From the NCBI GenBank assembly GCA_023634235.1, contig JAMKCF010000014.1, forward strand, positions 1,240,001 through 1,304,000: 64,000 bases of DNA, given 5' to 3'. The notes beneath the pieces are model-generated. The model was not told where the DNA came from. It made no database searches and saw nothing but the letters and a program-made list of their open reading frames with translations. A program made the translations under genes and the position numbers. Shown piece by piece: positions 1-9,965 of the stretch; the stretch's first letter is position 1; each line of letters opens with the position of its first letter. This stretch comes from Pisaster brevispinus. Lineage: Eukaryota; Echinodermata; Asteroidea; Forcipulatida; Asteriidae.

Positions 1-1600
1 CTTTAGGAAGCCTGTGTGCGAGTGCCGGATAATCTGGTTACAATGCCCACGGCAGAATGATCTATCGACTCCAAGTACACAACGCCACATTTTTAAGACC
101 ACGCCCCCAATCTTAGGCGATAAGGTACGTCATACACGCCCACACACTCCGGTCGCAAACCCGGACCTGTTGCTACTTCCGGCCTCCGAGTTTGCGTGCA
201 ATTTTTCCTAAATTCCCCGCATTGAATACATATCAGATTTAAAGGCGATTCTTATATGAAAGCTTGACATAATTATTAAAAATATGTACAGCTATAATAT
301 TGATTAAATAGGCCTAATATTTTTTAAAAGAAAGACCTCGAGTCTTTGAAAACATGTGAACGCAAAGTTGTGTAACGCCACAGTTTCTTAGAAAACTAAA
401 CTCGGTGCAATTCCAATGGGCTTCCGAAGTTCTGGTGAGTACAATGTGTAAAGTGGGCGTGGCTTATGAAGGAATTACGTCACACATATCAACATAATAT
501 TTACTCTATGTTGGTAAAAAAAGAAAAAGAAAAAAAGGATACCACGGAGAGTTGTTTGAGGAAATGGTTTCCAGAATACACCCGTAACACTAACGATCAT
601 TTCAAGAAGTGGACTTTCAAAATGGTATAATATACAATCTGATTGGAATGAATACAAAGACACAAAAAGTTCAAAACCCATTTTTGATGTTGACTTCTGA
701 AACCCAAGAAAGTTAACATATGACTTTTTACTGAATATAAAACCACCTTTTTCCCCAAAACAACGGTACCCGACTATAACTCAGAGGTTTATGGTTTCTT
801 TCGCACCCTAGTGGCGCCGTCAAGGGAAACACGACCACCAAGAGTCTACTGGCACGAGATGTTAGTCATCAGGGTGTTTTGTGTCAAAAGCATCAGGTGC
901 AACCTACGTCATCGGTGGCGATAGTTTCATTTCGAATCAATACAACAGTATAGATAAGCTTAAGGTTTACGAATTGGCTTCATTCTTGAAACTGTTTTCG
1001 CAGAACTCCCTCAAGATGCGCCCGTAAATGGCCAAGTGATAGGACGTCTTGTTTGAATCCAATCAGTCATGACAACCCCAAACAACTTGTTGTGAGCATT
1101 ATCCGATTGATTAGACTGTGGATTGTTCTAGAGATTAATGGATGCATCTGCATCCCATTTAAAAAGGTGTTTTTATAAGCAAGTAGTACTTTAAAAAAAA
1201 TACTCCCCAAATTACCTATTTTATTTTTTGGTTTTATAATATCTACTTCAACAAATAAAGATATCCGGGTATCGATGTAGTGTTACCCGGTCCTAAATGT
1301 TGGTGTTTTAAGTTATCATCATTTATTAATAATTACAAATTATTGTGCAATTAAAAATTCTATAGGCCCATGTATCAATTCATTTATTTATGTATGTATA
1401 ATTTATTTATGTGTTTACTTATTTACTTATTTTGGGGGTATTGTTTACTAATTTAAATATAATGCTTCTTATTGTTATTACATTACTTTTAATCTGACCC
1501 ACCGAGTCATTTTGGTAACATCGTTTTCCTAGTTTATGTAATGTGATGAAATTTTAATTTGTTTTTGTGATTATTTTATCCTGTCTGTCTGTTTTATTTT
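1..1600. other. AT-rich non-coding stretch, nothing recognised
   Basis: No splice-flanked or long coding frame was found. From about 1180 to 1600 the sequence is very AT-rich (TTTATT-type low complexity). A small segment ending at the good donor TTCTG|GTGAGT near 433 could be a chance match. The short open frames here lack start context and coding character. Confidence 0.5.
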
Positions 1601-1603
1601 AGC

Positions 1604-1803
1604 TAATGCTCTATTTGGTCGATTATTTCCATACAATCTGTTATATGGAGTTCCTTGGTAATTCAATAAATCCCCTTATCTCTTATCCAGTCCATTATGT
1701 GAACCGAACAATTATGTTCCCCAGCATCCGGTCTGAGTGCAACATTCGGCATCCCGCCAAAATATCAGAGGTGTTTGGTTACCTCTCAGGTCTGCCGGCC
1801 TAG
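1604..1803 (+). other. Possible 3' terminal exon behind a strong splice acceptor
   Basis: A long pyrimidine tract (about 1580-1603, ending TTTTATTTTAG) looks like an excellent acceptor. From 1604 one frame stays open for 66 codons to TAG at 1801-1803 (begins LMLYLVDYFHT, ends YLSGLPA). Base composition rises in GC exactly at the acceptor. The product is not recognised, no upstream + strand exon is visible, and another frame also begins open (NALFGRLFPYNLL). This may be an exon, an exonised repeat, or chance. Confidence 0.2.
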
Positions 1804-2045
1804 GTGGGTAATTGGAGGTCGGTCGTCGAAGGTGTAAAGGATGTCACGATCGCGGCATACCTTTGACTCTCATCTTAAAGACTTATCTTTGCAAAAAGAC
1901 CTTCCAGGTTGAGAATGCGTCCTACAAACCAGGCATCCTTTTAATGTGCGGCTACGACTTTATTTTGAACGGGTCCCTTTCATGGCTTGCATGCGCCATT
2001 GATATCCCACCGGTGATGGACGATTTCTTTTAGGCTATTTCTTAC

Positions 2046-2081
2046 CTGCCAATCAATTTTGTCTCATCATTTCTGATACGA
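2046..2081 (-). other. Exon-like block, minus strand (third of a trio)
   Basis: Read on the minus strand, a pyrimidine-rich acceptor (TGTTTCGTTCACCAG) precedes 36 bases that end at the strong donor GGCAG|GTAAGA. The frame beginning after one base reads RIRNDETKLIG and stays open. It is phase-compatible with one frame of the block at 3981-4034. A 36-base exon would be unusually small, so a chance match is quite possible. Confidence 0.15.
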
Positions 2082-2243
2082 CTGGTGAACGAAACAGATT
2101 TTTAAGGTCATCACCTTACGGGAATCACACGTAGAATCACACCGAACTTTAGAATACCGTCTGTGTAGTTGATATTTTCAAGTGGCACCCGGAACTGTTA
2201 CGGTTATTTCTTTTTACGGAAGGCTGTTAGACAAAAGCAACCG

Positions 2244-2277
2244 TATAAATACACGGTACTGGAAACAGCCGTACAGT
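2244..2277 (+). promoter_or_regulatory. Candidate TATA box plus initiator
   Basis: TATAAAT at 2244-2250 is followed at normal spacing by an initiator-like TACAGT at 2272-2277. The sequence around it (2180-2310) is less AT-rich than its flanks. No convincing coding exon follows on the + strand, so a promoter remains a guess. GGCTGTT (about 2223) and AACAGCC (about 2264) also form an inverted pair, so this may belong to a small repeat. Confidence 0.2.
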
Positions 2278-2306
2278 GTCCGCTGATGGACTAACGTACC
2301 CGCACC

Positions 2307-3319
2307 GTGTCTGCCTCGCTAAAGGCCCAGATAATTTTGGCTGTCAATGTTGTACAACATGGTTCCTCAGCACTAAGTTGGCGACAAAATATTACAAAAC
2401 ACGATATGCCAAAATGTATTCGTAATAAAATCACTCACAAAATTGGTTCCAATCTTAACAAACCTTTTCATGCCTCACGGCTAAAATAGTCAAATTCAAC
2501 GCACACAAAGAGGGGGCGCAGGAAAACGTAGTCTGGTTTTATTGCCACGCTATGCGCACAGTAATGTTTTTGGCTTCTATCCCATACAGCCACAAAGGGT
2601 CAAATTGTATTAAAGGCTCCAAATCGTGCCCGCTAAGCGAGGCTTTTTATTAACCCGGTAAAAGACGGCGGGCCTGCTCCGATTCTGACAAAGCTGCCGT
2701 GCATTCTCCAACAAAATGAATATTGTAAGTTGCTAGTAAGCCAAGTGGACGGCCGATAGCGTCAAATAAAAGCCATTGCCACCAGCAAACGAGTCGTGCA
2801 TAAGCCTTTTAAAAATGAGAGTTCTTTTGGCGAATAAGTTCCCGTTTAATGCATCGTGCCCTAGAGACCGTTGTAGGAACAAAGAAGGCTGAATAACATT
2901 AAAGACAATACATCAAAAGGGGAGGGGGACACGAAAGTACCCCTAACAATTAAAAACGAATAAAAGCATCAATCCACTTAGTCAACCTAATTGGTGGACG
3001 AATTAGACAAAAATCGAGACAGGTTTTACCAATCAGCTTTCTAGATGGAAAATTACAAATGTGTTGAGCAAGCTTCGAATGACGAAACCGGTATTGATGA
3101 CGTAGTTGTTAAGTGGCGACAATGTATTAATTTGACAGTAATTATTTCTTGTAAGCTGAGGATTTTCACTTCTTCTCTGGCTTAAGGCAATAAGTCAGGC
3201 ACCTTTATGGTGCCGATGTTAGTTTCATCTTTGGTTAAAGACCAGTGACGTAACCGGGAAGGGGGAGGCATGACCCTCCCCCCACAGCTCAGAAAAATTA
3301 GCCCTTCCTGTCTGGGAAT
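2307..3319. other. Non-coding stretch, nothing recognised
   Basis: Only short open frames without coding character. There is a purine-rich patch at about 2918-2932 and a G-rich patch at about 3256-3285. No repeat copy was matched elsewhere in the window. Confidence 0.4.
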
Positions 3320-3490
3320 GGACCTTATGCACATGACGTCATTTCAGTAGGGCGCCCTCGGCTAGAGGTAAAAAGGAGGCTGTTCATTGGCCAATCCTGT
3401 GCACCGCGCGTACAAATCTGTGCGTTTCGATTGTTTCGTCACCGTTTTACCTCTAAGATGGCGGCTGGATGACGTCAATGCATAAGGTCC
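3320..3490. mobile_element. Palindromic MITE-like element carrying CRE and YY1-like motifs
   Basis: The ends are near-perfect inverted repeats of about 21 bases: the left begins GGACCTTATGCA and reaches TGACGTCA at 3341, and the right ends in TGCATAAGGTCC after TGACGTCA at 3470-3477. A second, inner inverted pair (GAGGTAAAA near 3365 and TTTTACCTC near 3445-3453) extends the fold. No coding capacity. A degenerate copy lies at 52275-52420. The element carries full CRE palindromes at both ends and CTAAGATGGCGGC (3453-3465), a YY1-type sequence. Which transposase mobilised it is unknown; no clear target duplication was seen. Confidence 0.7.
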
Positions 3491-3523
3491 ATTGATCTCC
3501 ATTAATATTAATGGAGATCAATG
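3490..3523. repeat. Perfect 34-bp palindrome without spacer
   Basis: The left half CATTGATCTCCATTAAT is followed directly by its exact reverse complement. It abuts the right end of the palindromic element at 3320-3490, sharing its last base. It could form a cruciform, or be a nested insertion or fold-back footprint. Confidence 0.85.
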
Positions 3524-3769
3524 ATAAGGTTTATTGCTAGTTACATTCACGCATGCGTACCGGCATTATTGGTTTGAAAACATCACTAGGAAACGCACAA
3601 ACGCGTATGCGTCACGCCACCATCAGCCCCATACAAAAAGACGCGACATTACCTCTAGTTGCAAACTTGGTATTAGTGCGCACGAGCAATTTGCAATTTA
3701 CATACTTTGTAGGAAGGGTCTCTTGCCCCTCCAATTCCATTGGAATCTGATTCAAAAAAATAGTGGATT

Positions 3770-3875
3770 GTGTTAGTTCACGAAGTAAAAGGAAAACAAC
3801 ACAATTTCGAGGTATATGTGTGTGGATCATTGTATATTCTACTTTTAAAACATCTTATTTGTTTCATAACAGACG
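3770..3875 (+). repeat. Dispersed repeat, copy 1 (inverse copy near 46.0 kb)
   Basis: This stretch (GAAGTAAAAGGAAAACAAC ... TTTCGAGGTATATGTGTGTGG ... TCTACTTTTAAAACATCTT, here abbreviated) matches the reverse complement of about 45985-46090 along roughly 100 bases with scattered differences. No coding capacity and no terminal repeats seen. The family is not identified. Confidence 0.6.
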
Positions 3876-3980
3876 TGTTTTATTTATAGTCCAAAAAGTG
3901 TCCTATTTAAAGGCAATGCGCTCCTTTAAAGGAACCGAACGTAATACGCAAAACACTTGTACATCAATAGCAATACTCAC

Positions 3981-4034
3981 CTAAAAACTGCTTCAAATAA
4001 ATTAGATTGCGATTCCATAGCCTTGACCCTCCGC
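3981..4034 (-). other. Exon-like block, minus strand (second of a trio)
   Basis: On the minus strand an acceptor (CCTTCTTGACACTCCAG) precedes 54 bases ending in the consensus donor TTTAG|GTGAGT. Two frames are open: RRVKAMESQSNLFEAVF, which contains ATG at 4018-4016 in good context, and GGSRLWNRNLIYLKQFL. The first has a faint coiled-coil look; the second is in phase with the block at 4162-4219. Frame and function cannot be decided from sequence alone. Confidence 0.22.
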
Positions 4035-4161
4035 CTGGAGTGTCAAGAAGGTTGGTCAAAAGAATCAAAATGTTCACAACAATATGGAATTACGCAGACC
4101 CACTTTTCCTCTTGAGTCGAAGGCATCATCAGAATTATCAGATTTTGTCTGAAATTCTTAC

Positions 4162-4219
4162 CTTTATTGGAAAATGAAATAAGATGCATGGTTAGAGTCG
4201 GTGGGAAGGCAAAACAACG
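4162..4219 (-). other. Exon-like block, minus strand (first of a trio)
   Basis: On the minus strand the acceptor ...TGCTAACAAACCAACCAG (a textbook branch-point-like CTAAC but poor pyrimidine tract) precedes 58 bases ending at the strong donor ATAAAG|GTAAGA. The only open frame reads RCFAFPPTLTMHLISFSNK, one base over. Joined to the 54-base block 127 bases away it remains open. It could equally be non-coding RNA exon sequence or chance. Confidence 0.18.
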
Positions 4220-5012
4220 CTGGTTGGTTTGTTAGCAAACGATAGTTTAGGCTCTGCGGTGTTTACAAAATACAGTCCCAATGGATCTGATATTCCTGCA
4301 AGCGAAAAACCAACTCTAGCACGGTAGTTGACAAACATATTCGTAACGTAAGCGTAACAAAAACGTAACTCACTGGTTTGCCTCTTCAGTCCCGATTACG
4401 ATGGATTCATCTTTTATTTAATACTTATTTTCTTTGTTCAATACCCTTGTCTTCTTGGTGAAAACATACTGAGTTTGAATAAGGAAGTGATGCAACATCG
4501 TCCACATAGGGAAGGACATGCAGACAATTCTCAAAGAGAAACTAATATAAACCAATTTTCACAGATTTTTTGAGTGTGCATCGATACGATAAATTCAGAG
4601 ATAAGTTTTACCAAGTTGCTTTGTGCGTATACGGAGATATTAAACTCAACTGTAAAACTGAAATTATGCAATCAATGCTGTATTTATATATCTTCCAAAT
4701 TCACCATTGGTGGCGTCAGTGGCACGTGGTGTCAACTCGGCCACATATCCCTAATTACACCACCTGATCGTATTGTAACGCGGAGACCAAATATGGCCAC
4801 GTCATATATAGACACTCAGTAAACTTTCAGATTATATTTCAAATATCTTACAGTGTGCAACACCAAAATAAAAATAAAAGATATTGAAATAAACTTCTCG
4901 TGTTTTTGTTTTTTGGACCCGCGTCATCTTTCATAAAATATAATATTCTCGACAAACCGTTCACTTAGTGTTCAGTCGATACTTATAGTTTTACACTTTT
5001 ATGTAGGTCTAT

Positions 5013-5162
5013 GGCCCTTTTTCAAAACTGCGACTTGGGTTTAGGATTCAGGCTTGGGCTCCGTCTGCCTGTTTGACGCCCCGTAAGGAAAGCGCACAAT
5101 TTCTAAATAACTGACGGAGTCTCAGCCCAAGCCCACGCCCGACCCGTGTTTTCGAAAAGGGC
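5013..5162. mobile_element. Palindromic MITE-like element
   Basis: The left end (GGCCCTTTTTCAAAAC ... CTTGGGCTCCGTC) is the imperfect reverse complement of the right end (GACGGAGTCTCAGCCC ... GTTTTCGAAAAGGGC). Arms are about 55-60 bases around a short centre. No coding capacity. A classic non-autonomous fold-back element; no partner transposase in the window. Confidence 0.65.
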
Positions 5163-5737
5163 ATCCACAATGAGTTGTCCCTCGACTGGGTTGGGCAAAG
5201 AATTGCTGTACCATTTTCTACACACAATTGGTTAACATTGCAACATTAGCAAGAGACACTAAAAAAACCAGTTTTATTATTCTATATATAGAAGTATGAT
5301 ATAACCGGTATGTAGACGACGCACTAATACTGAAATCTACTGTGCTTGCGTCATGTCACGTTTCGCATTCACCCTGCGTCTTGTGTGGTTGTGTTTAGCT
5401 AAGGGTTTTTAATTCAATAGCACCTCTAGATAATTCAATATTTCTGCATTCCGATGGTCAAACGGGAAGTATGGTAAATCTGATAAACAATATCCAAAGG
5501 ATATTATTTTCTTTGAGGCAGAGTGTATCAATTTTTGGTTTTATTTCCCCCCCAGAATAGACCTACTGGTTTTCTCTAGGGGGGATATGGGGGTGGTAAA
5601 ACAAGTTATTTTCAAGTTTCTTTTGAATTGGCATGTTGAGCCTCAATTGGCTAAATTATGAAGCACTAAAGTGAGAAAATAGTTGTAAAGAGACATTCAA
5701 ATGGCAAACCATTATAAAAATAAAATGTAGTTTTAAC

Positions 5738-6968
5738 CCTCTGTACCCTCTGCAGATTTTCAATATTTACCCTCAGTACACTCTGCAAAGTTTCTATATT
5801 TACCCTCAGTACCCTCTGCAGAGTTTCTATATTTACCCTCAGTATACCCTCTGCAGAGTTTCAATGTTTACCCTCAGTACCCTCTGCAAAGTTCCAACAT
5901 TTACACCAAGTGTACCTTCTGCAGAGTTTCAATATTTACCCTCAGTACCCTTTGCAGAGTTTCAATGTTTACCCTCATCCTCTGCAGAGTTTCAATATTT
6001 ACCCTCAGTACCCTCTGCAAAGTTTCAATATTTACCCTCAGTAGCCTTTGCAGAATTTCAATGTTTACCCTCAGTACCCTCTGCAGAGTTTCAATATTTA
6101 CCCTCAGTACCCTCTGCAGAGTTTAAATATTTACCCTCAGTAACCTTTGAAGAGTTTAAATATTTACCCTCAGTATACCCTCTGCAGAGTTTCAATGTTT
6201 ACCCTCAGTACCCTCAGAGTTTCAATATTTACCCAGTCAGTATACCCTCTGCAGTTTCAATATTTATCCTCTATACCCTCTGCACAGTTCCAATATATAC
6301 ACCCAGTGTACCTTCTGCAGTGTTTCAAGATTTACCCTCAGTATACCATCTGCAGAGTTTCAATGTTTACCCTCAGTACCCTCTGCAAAGTTCCAATAAT
6401 TACACCAAGTGTACCTTCTGCAGAGTTTCAATATTTACCCTCAGTACCCTTTGCAGAGTTTTAATGTTTACCCTCAGTACCCTCTGCAAAGTTCCAATAT
6501 TTACACCAAGTGTACCTTTTGCAGAGTTTCAATATTTACCCTCAGTACCCTTTGCAGAGTTTCAATGTTTACCCTATGTACCCTCTGCAGAATTTCAATA
6601 TTTACCCTCAGTACCCTCTGCAGAGTTTCAATATTTACCCTCAGTTCCCTCAGCAGTGTTCCAATATATACACCCAGTGTACCTTCTGCAGTGTTTCAAG
6701 ATTTACCCTCTTCACCTCTGCAGTGTCAATGCTTACCCTCAATACCCCCTGCAGAGTTTTAAAATGTTTATCTGTGAATGTAGCCTCTGAAGAGTACACC
6801 CTCTGCAGTTTCAATATGTATTCTTGGTACCTTCTGAAAAGTTTCAATGCTTATCCTCTGTACCCTCAGCAGTGTTTCAAGGTTTACCCTCTTCACCTCT
6901 AAAGAGTTTCAATACTTACATCTGTACCCTCTGCAGAGTATCAAAGCTTACCCTCTGTACCCTCTGCA
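5738..6968. repeat. Large minisatellite, 33-bp unit
   Basis: A tandem array of about 1.2 kb with a unit close to TACCCTCTGCAGAGTTTCAA plus TATTTACCCTCAG (33 bases), so about 35-40 units by length. Units vary at a few positions (CAATATT/CAATGTT; TTTGCAG/TCTGCAG) and variants recur in blocks (for example ACACCAAGTGTACC near 5903, 6403 and 6504; TATATACACCCAGTG near 6295 and 6665), showing higher-order amplification. Because 33 is a multiple of three, long open frames appear in all three + frames (308 codons at 5864-6790) with an 11-residue repeat such as PSVPSAEFQYL. I see no start context, signal peptide or splice sites making any of them a gene. Confidence 0.9.
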
Positions 6969-6999
6969 TGTTACTACGGAGTAATTTACATAAGCAGAA

Positions 7000-7540
7000 G
7001 AAAGTTTCAGTTGTGTTTAATGTTCTTGTTAACACGCTATAGATTTCAATCAGCTTACTTACTTTGCAGATTTTATTAAGCTCATGTCTAGACACTGACG
7101 TAGACTTTTATTTCTAGTAATGTTTTGAAGCAGAAAGAAACCTCAAGAAACCTTTCATCAATTTGTATTATCTTGATCATGGCAATTGGTTTAAATGTCC
7201 CGGCTCTAGACGGAATTGAAATTGCCGTGATGTTTCAAGTGTTCTTGAGTGCAATTCGCGTTTGGTTAATGGCTGTCTCACACGCAGCAGGCTCAAAGCT
7301 CTGATCAACGATTGTCTTCGGTAAAAAACCAAGCGTACAGTTGCGTGTTTGTTAACACTTTTTATGAAGGCCAACAGGCCGGCTACAACGCGCCACCTAA
7401 GAAAAATATTGACTGAGGAATGAACAGAACATGTAGGCCTATACTACAACTTCAAAGTAAGTGTCTTTTTAAAACCTCTCCTTGATACTTGGCTGGTAAT
7501 GACATCATGGAAAGCCACTTTAAAAAAGAACAAACCCAAA
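7000..7540. other. Unique non-coding stretch
   Basis: Follows the minisatellite. No exon-like signal that I trust; the donor-like CAAA|GTAAGT at about 7456 lacks an open upstream frame with an acceptor. Confidence 0.35.
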
Positions 7541-7544
7541 AACC

Positions 7545-7700
7545 ACAACCGGGGTCAGAGTTGACCCGCATCCTCTGTCGTAGGGGGCCTGACCGTTTCT
7601 GCGTTAACGGGATTTTAACTATGATTCTGTGTAAATTTGACCCGTTTCTGGGTCATGTTGACAGAGATTCCGGGTCACACTGACCTGGATTGGTCCGGCC
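7545..7700. mobile_element. Degenerate copy of the TGACCC/GGGTCA element family
   Basis: Contains TGACCCGTTTCTGGGTCA (about 7638-7655) followed by TGT and TGAC, the same core found at 37940-37965 and at 61466-61490. The surrounding sequence is rich in GGGTCA/TGACCC words. Ends are not clear, so limits are approximate. Non-coding. Confidence 0.5.
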
Positions 7701-8747
7701 AAGAGGTTTCCAGAGTGACCAGTTTTCACACGAATTACTTTTTTGAATATGAATTAATGTTTTTTCGTGTTTTTTTTTAAAAAGTAATTTATAAATAAAT
7801 CTCTCATCAAAGTGAAGTTTTAAACTTTAATTCAGATAAAATCCATCCAAGGTAATTTATTTTCAAGTTTGACGCTTGTACAGTCACCCCAGGAGATTTC
7901 CCCAGAGTTTCGTGTTTCTTCTTTGCGGGAACCATGATAACAAAAGGAGCATCAATGAGCAGCGAATTGGAAAACAGATCAACAACTAGAGGGAAATCAT
8001 TCAACCAAAAACCAAAGATATTTTTCACTGATTTGTTCCCGAGGAAGTTAGGAAATTGGGCAAACGAAATGTCATTTTTGATATGAAAATGAACTCATTT
8101 TTTCCAAGATCGTGCAGCGTTTTTATTTGAATTTTCGACTTTTTTTCATGTTTTTATCATTAGCCATTTTTGTTATTCTCTTGATCAAATCTCAGGTGAC
8201 CAAAATCTCGGAAGATATAGACGGGTCTCTATTTGATATAACGAGAAAATATTGGCGTTGCACACTTGGAGCTAGACAAAACGGAACCACATCACACGAG
8301 AGAAGCGAGAGTGTTGAACCCAGCGAGAGTTAATATTAAAAAACCAGTTTAGGATTCATTTAATTCAAACCGCCAACGGGAGACAAATAACCGGGTTCCC
8401 TTCCCGCAAGGAATCTAATGCAGTAATTTGGGCAAATGAGTCAATACGGCAGTGGAATTATAGATTGGGGAAAATGATGAAAATGAGGGCTACAAAATGC
8501 TATTATTACCAAACTATTGTTTAGAAGGAGCGATTAAGTTCACTCTCTATAGTTTTCAGTAAACGAACGATCCAGCAACCATTCTGTAAAAAAACAAAAA
8601 ACAAAAACATAAATAAATAAATTAGAAATAAATAAATAAATACAAATCTTACCAAAAGGTCTTTTACCCTCGTTTTCGTTTTGTGTCCAGTTTGGATAAG
8701 CATTATCATGCGGCACTTAGTGAAGCACGAAACTTACATTGAGCACT
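7701..8747. other. AT-rich non-coding stretch
   Basis: No exon recognised. Contains an A-rich AAAT/AAAC low-complexity patch at about 8587-8645. Confidence 0.4.
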
Positions 8748-8751
8748 AAAC

Positions 8752-8772
8752 CTAACCCTAACCCTAACCCTC
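8752..8772 (-). repeat. Short interstitial telomeric motif
   Basis: About three and a half tandem copies of CCCTAA, the reverse complement of the TTAGGG telomere repeat used by most deuterostomes. Far too short to be a chromosome end; such tracts are usually left by break repair or telomerase-mediated insertion. Confidence 0.8.
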
Positions 8773-9229
8773 AATGCAGACCAAGCCATGTAGCTAAATA
8801 TAGATTTGGATACATGTAGGCACAGAGCTAGGATGCATTTAATCCCGGGTTACATTTTGGCCTTGAGACGTTTAGGTGCTACGCAGTAATACGATTGTTC
8901 ATTTTGCACGAGTTAAAAATGCAAATCTAAATAAACTAAATGTGTCAACAATACAAAATGAAAGATTGCAACAAGATCCCTTATTTGCTCATCCTCTTGA
9001 GAATAAAAAACGTGTATTTGGGGACACCAAAATGAGACGAGTCCCCAGGTCAAATATAGTACACAGAGACGCGACGATCCAACCCCCTAGGCTGGGGCGA
9101 AGGTAGCTACAAAATTGATTTCCCTTTCCCGCGTTTTTCTGAAGAGAGAACTAAGACCAACTAATAACCTGGCTTATTAAGCTTCCTTAACTTCAAAATC
9201 AACCTCAGAGCTGTACAAGCCCTTGGGAT

Positions 9230-9540
9230 AAACCGGGGATATAAGTTAATGAAGCTTTCAGTCAGAAGAGGTTTTGCGGGAGCCGAGTCAGGGGCCCGAC
9301 CATTGGAGATGGGGGGAACATGCGTGATTGATGGTCTGGACCTCAGATGGAAACAATCTGCGCGAAGGAATTCACTCCATATCAATGAAGCCAGTTTTGC
9401 ATTTTCCCATTTTGTTTGTGAATCCGTTCGAGATGAGTTTAGATTCAAAAGGTGCTTTGTGCCTGCACGGCGTGACTGCTGATTGGTTTGTGAAAAACAA
9501 TCCCTTCCGCACATCCTGTGTTTTTGATAACACAAACCTG
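9230..9540. other. GC-richer segment with open frames on both strands
   Basis: Composition is clearly less AT-rich than the flanks. Open frames overlap on + (9249-9482, MKLSVRRGF...) and - (9535-9161). None shows a domain, signal peptide or clean splice signals. It may be a decayed exon, repeat or regulatory segment. Confidence 0.2.
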
Positions 9541-9720
9541 GCTATGTGAAAACAAGATTAATGTAGTGTACTTCGGCGTGTAGTATGGACTGGAAAATAA
9601 ACCCAACAGCCTAAAAAAAAAAAAAATGAAAAAACGAACCTCCCAAAAAACTATTGCGGTTAACACATTGTTCTGGTAACCACAGTCTATTAAAGTTGAC
9701 AGTAAAACTTGTAAGATAAA

Positions 9721-9900
9721 CAACGACAACGCCGTCGTTGACGACGACGACAATGTTGATGATGACGACAAGTACGACAAAAACAACAAAGACAACAGCA
9801 ACATTAATAATAACAGAAACAACAACAGCAGCAACAACTAAAGCAACAACAACGACAACAACAACAACAACAGTGGCAACAGCAGCAGCAGCAGCAACAA
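9721..9900. repeat. Trinucleotide-rich array (ACG/AAC/AGC)
   Basis: Begins with GACGACGAC-type units, passes through AACAAC and ends in AGCAGCAGCAGC. Frames across it give poly-Thr/Asn/Ala-like strings; these are artefacts of low complexity. Confidence 0.85.
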
Positions 9901-9965
9901 TATTATTCCTTTCCCTTGAAATAGAAACCTACTTGCAATGCGGAAGCTTGCTCCATTTATTCTAA

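Noticed and set aside
3981..4034. Assignment of the QSNLFEAV frame to the CFAP58 coiled-coil protein family
   Set aside because: The resemblance is only a few residues and the next candidate exon does not continue it.
5864..6790. 308-codon open frame with 11-residue repeats as a repeat-protein gene
   Set aside because: It lies wholly inside a 33-bp minisatellite that is open in all three frames; no start context, signal peptide or splice sites favour it.
9161..9535. 124-codon minus-strand frame
   Set aside because: Overlaps equally long + frames in a GC-richer patch; no domain, splice or start evidence to choose among them.
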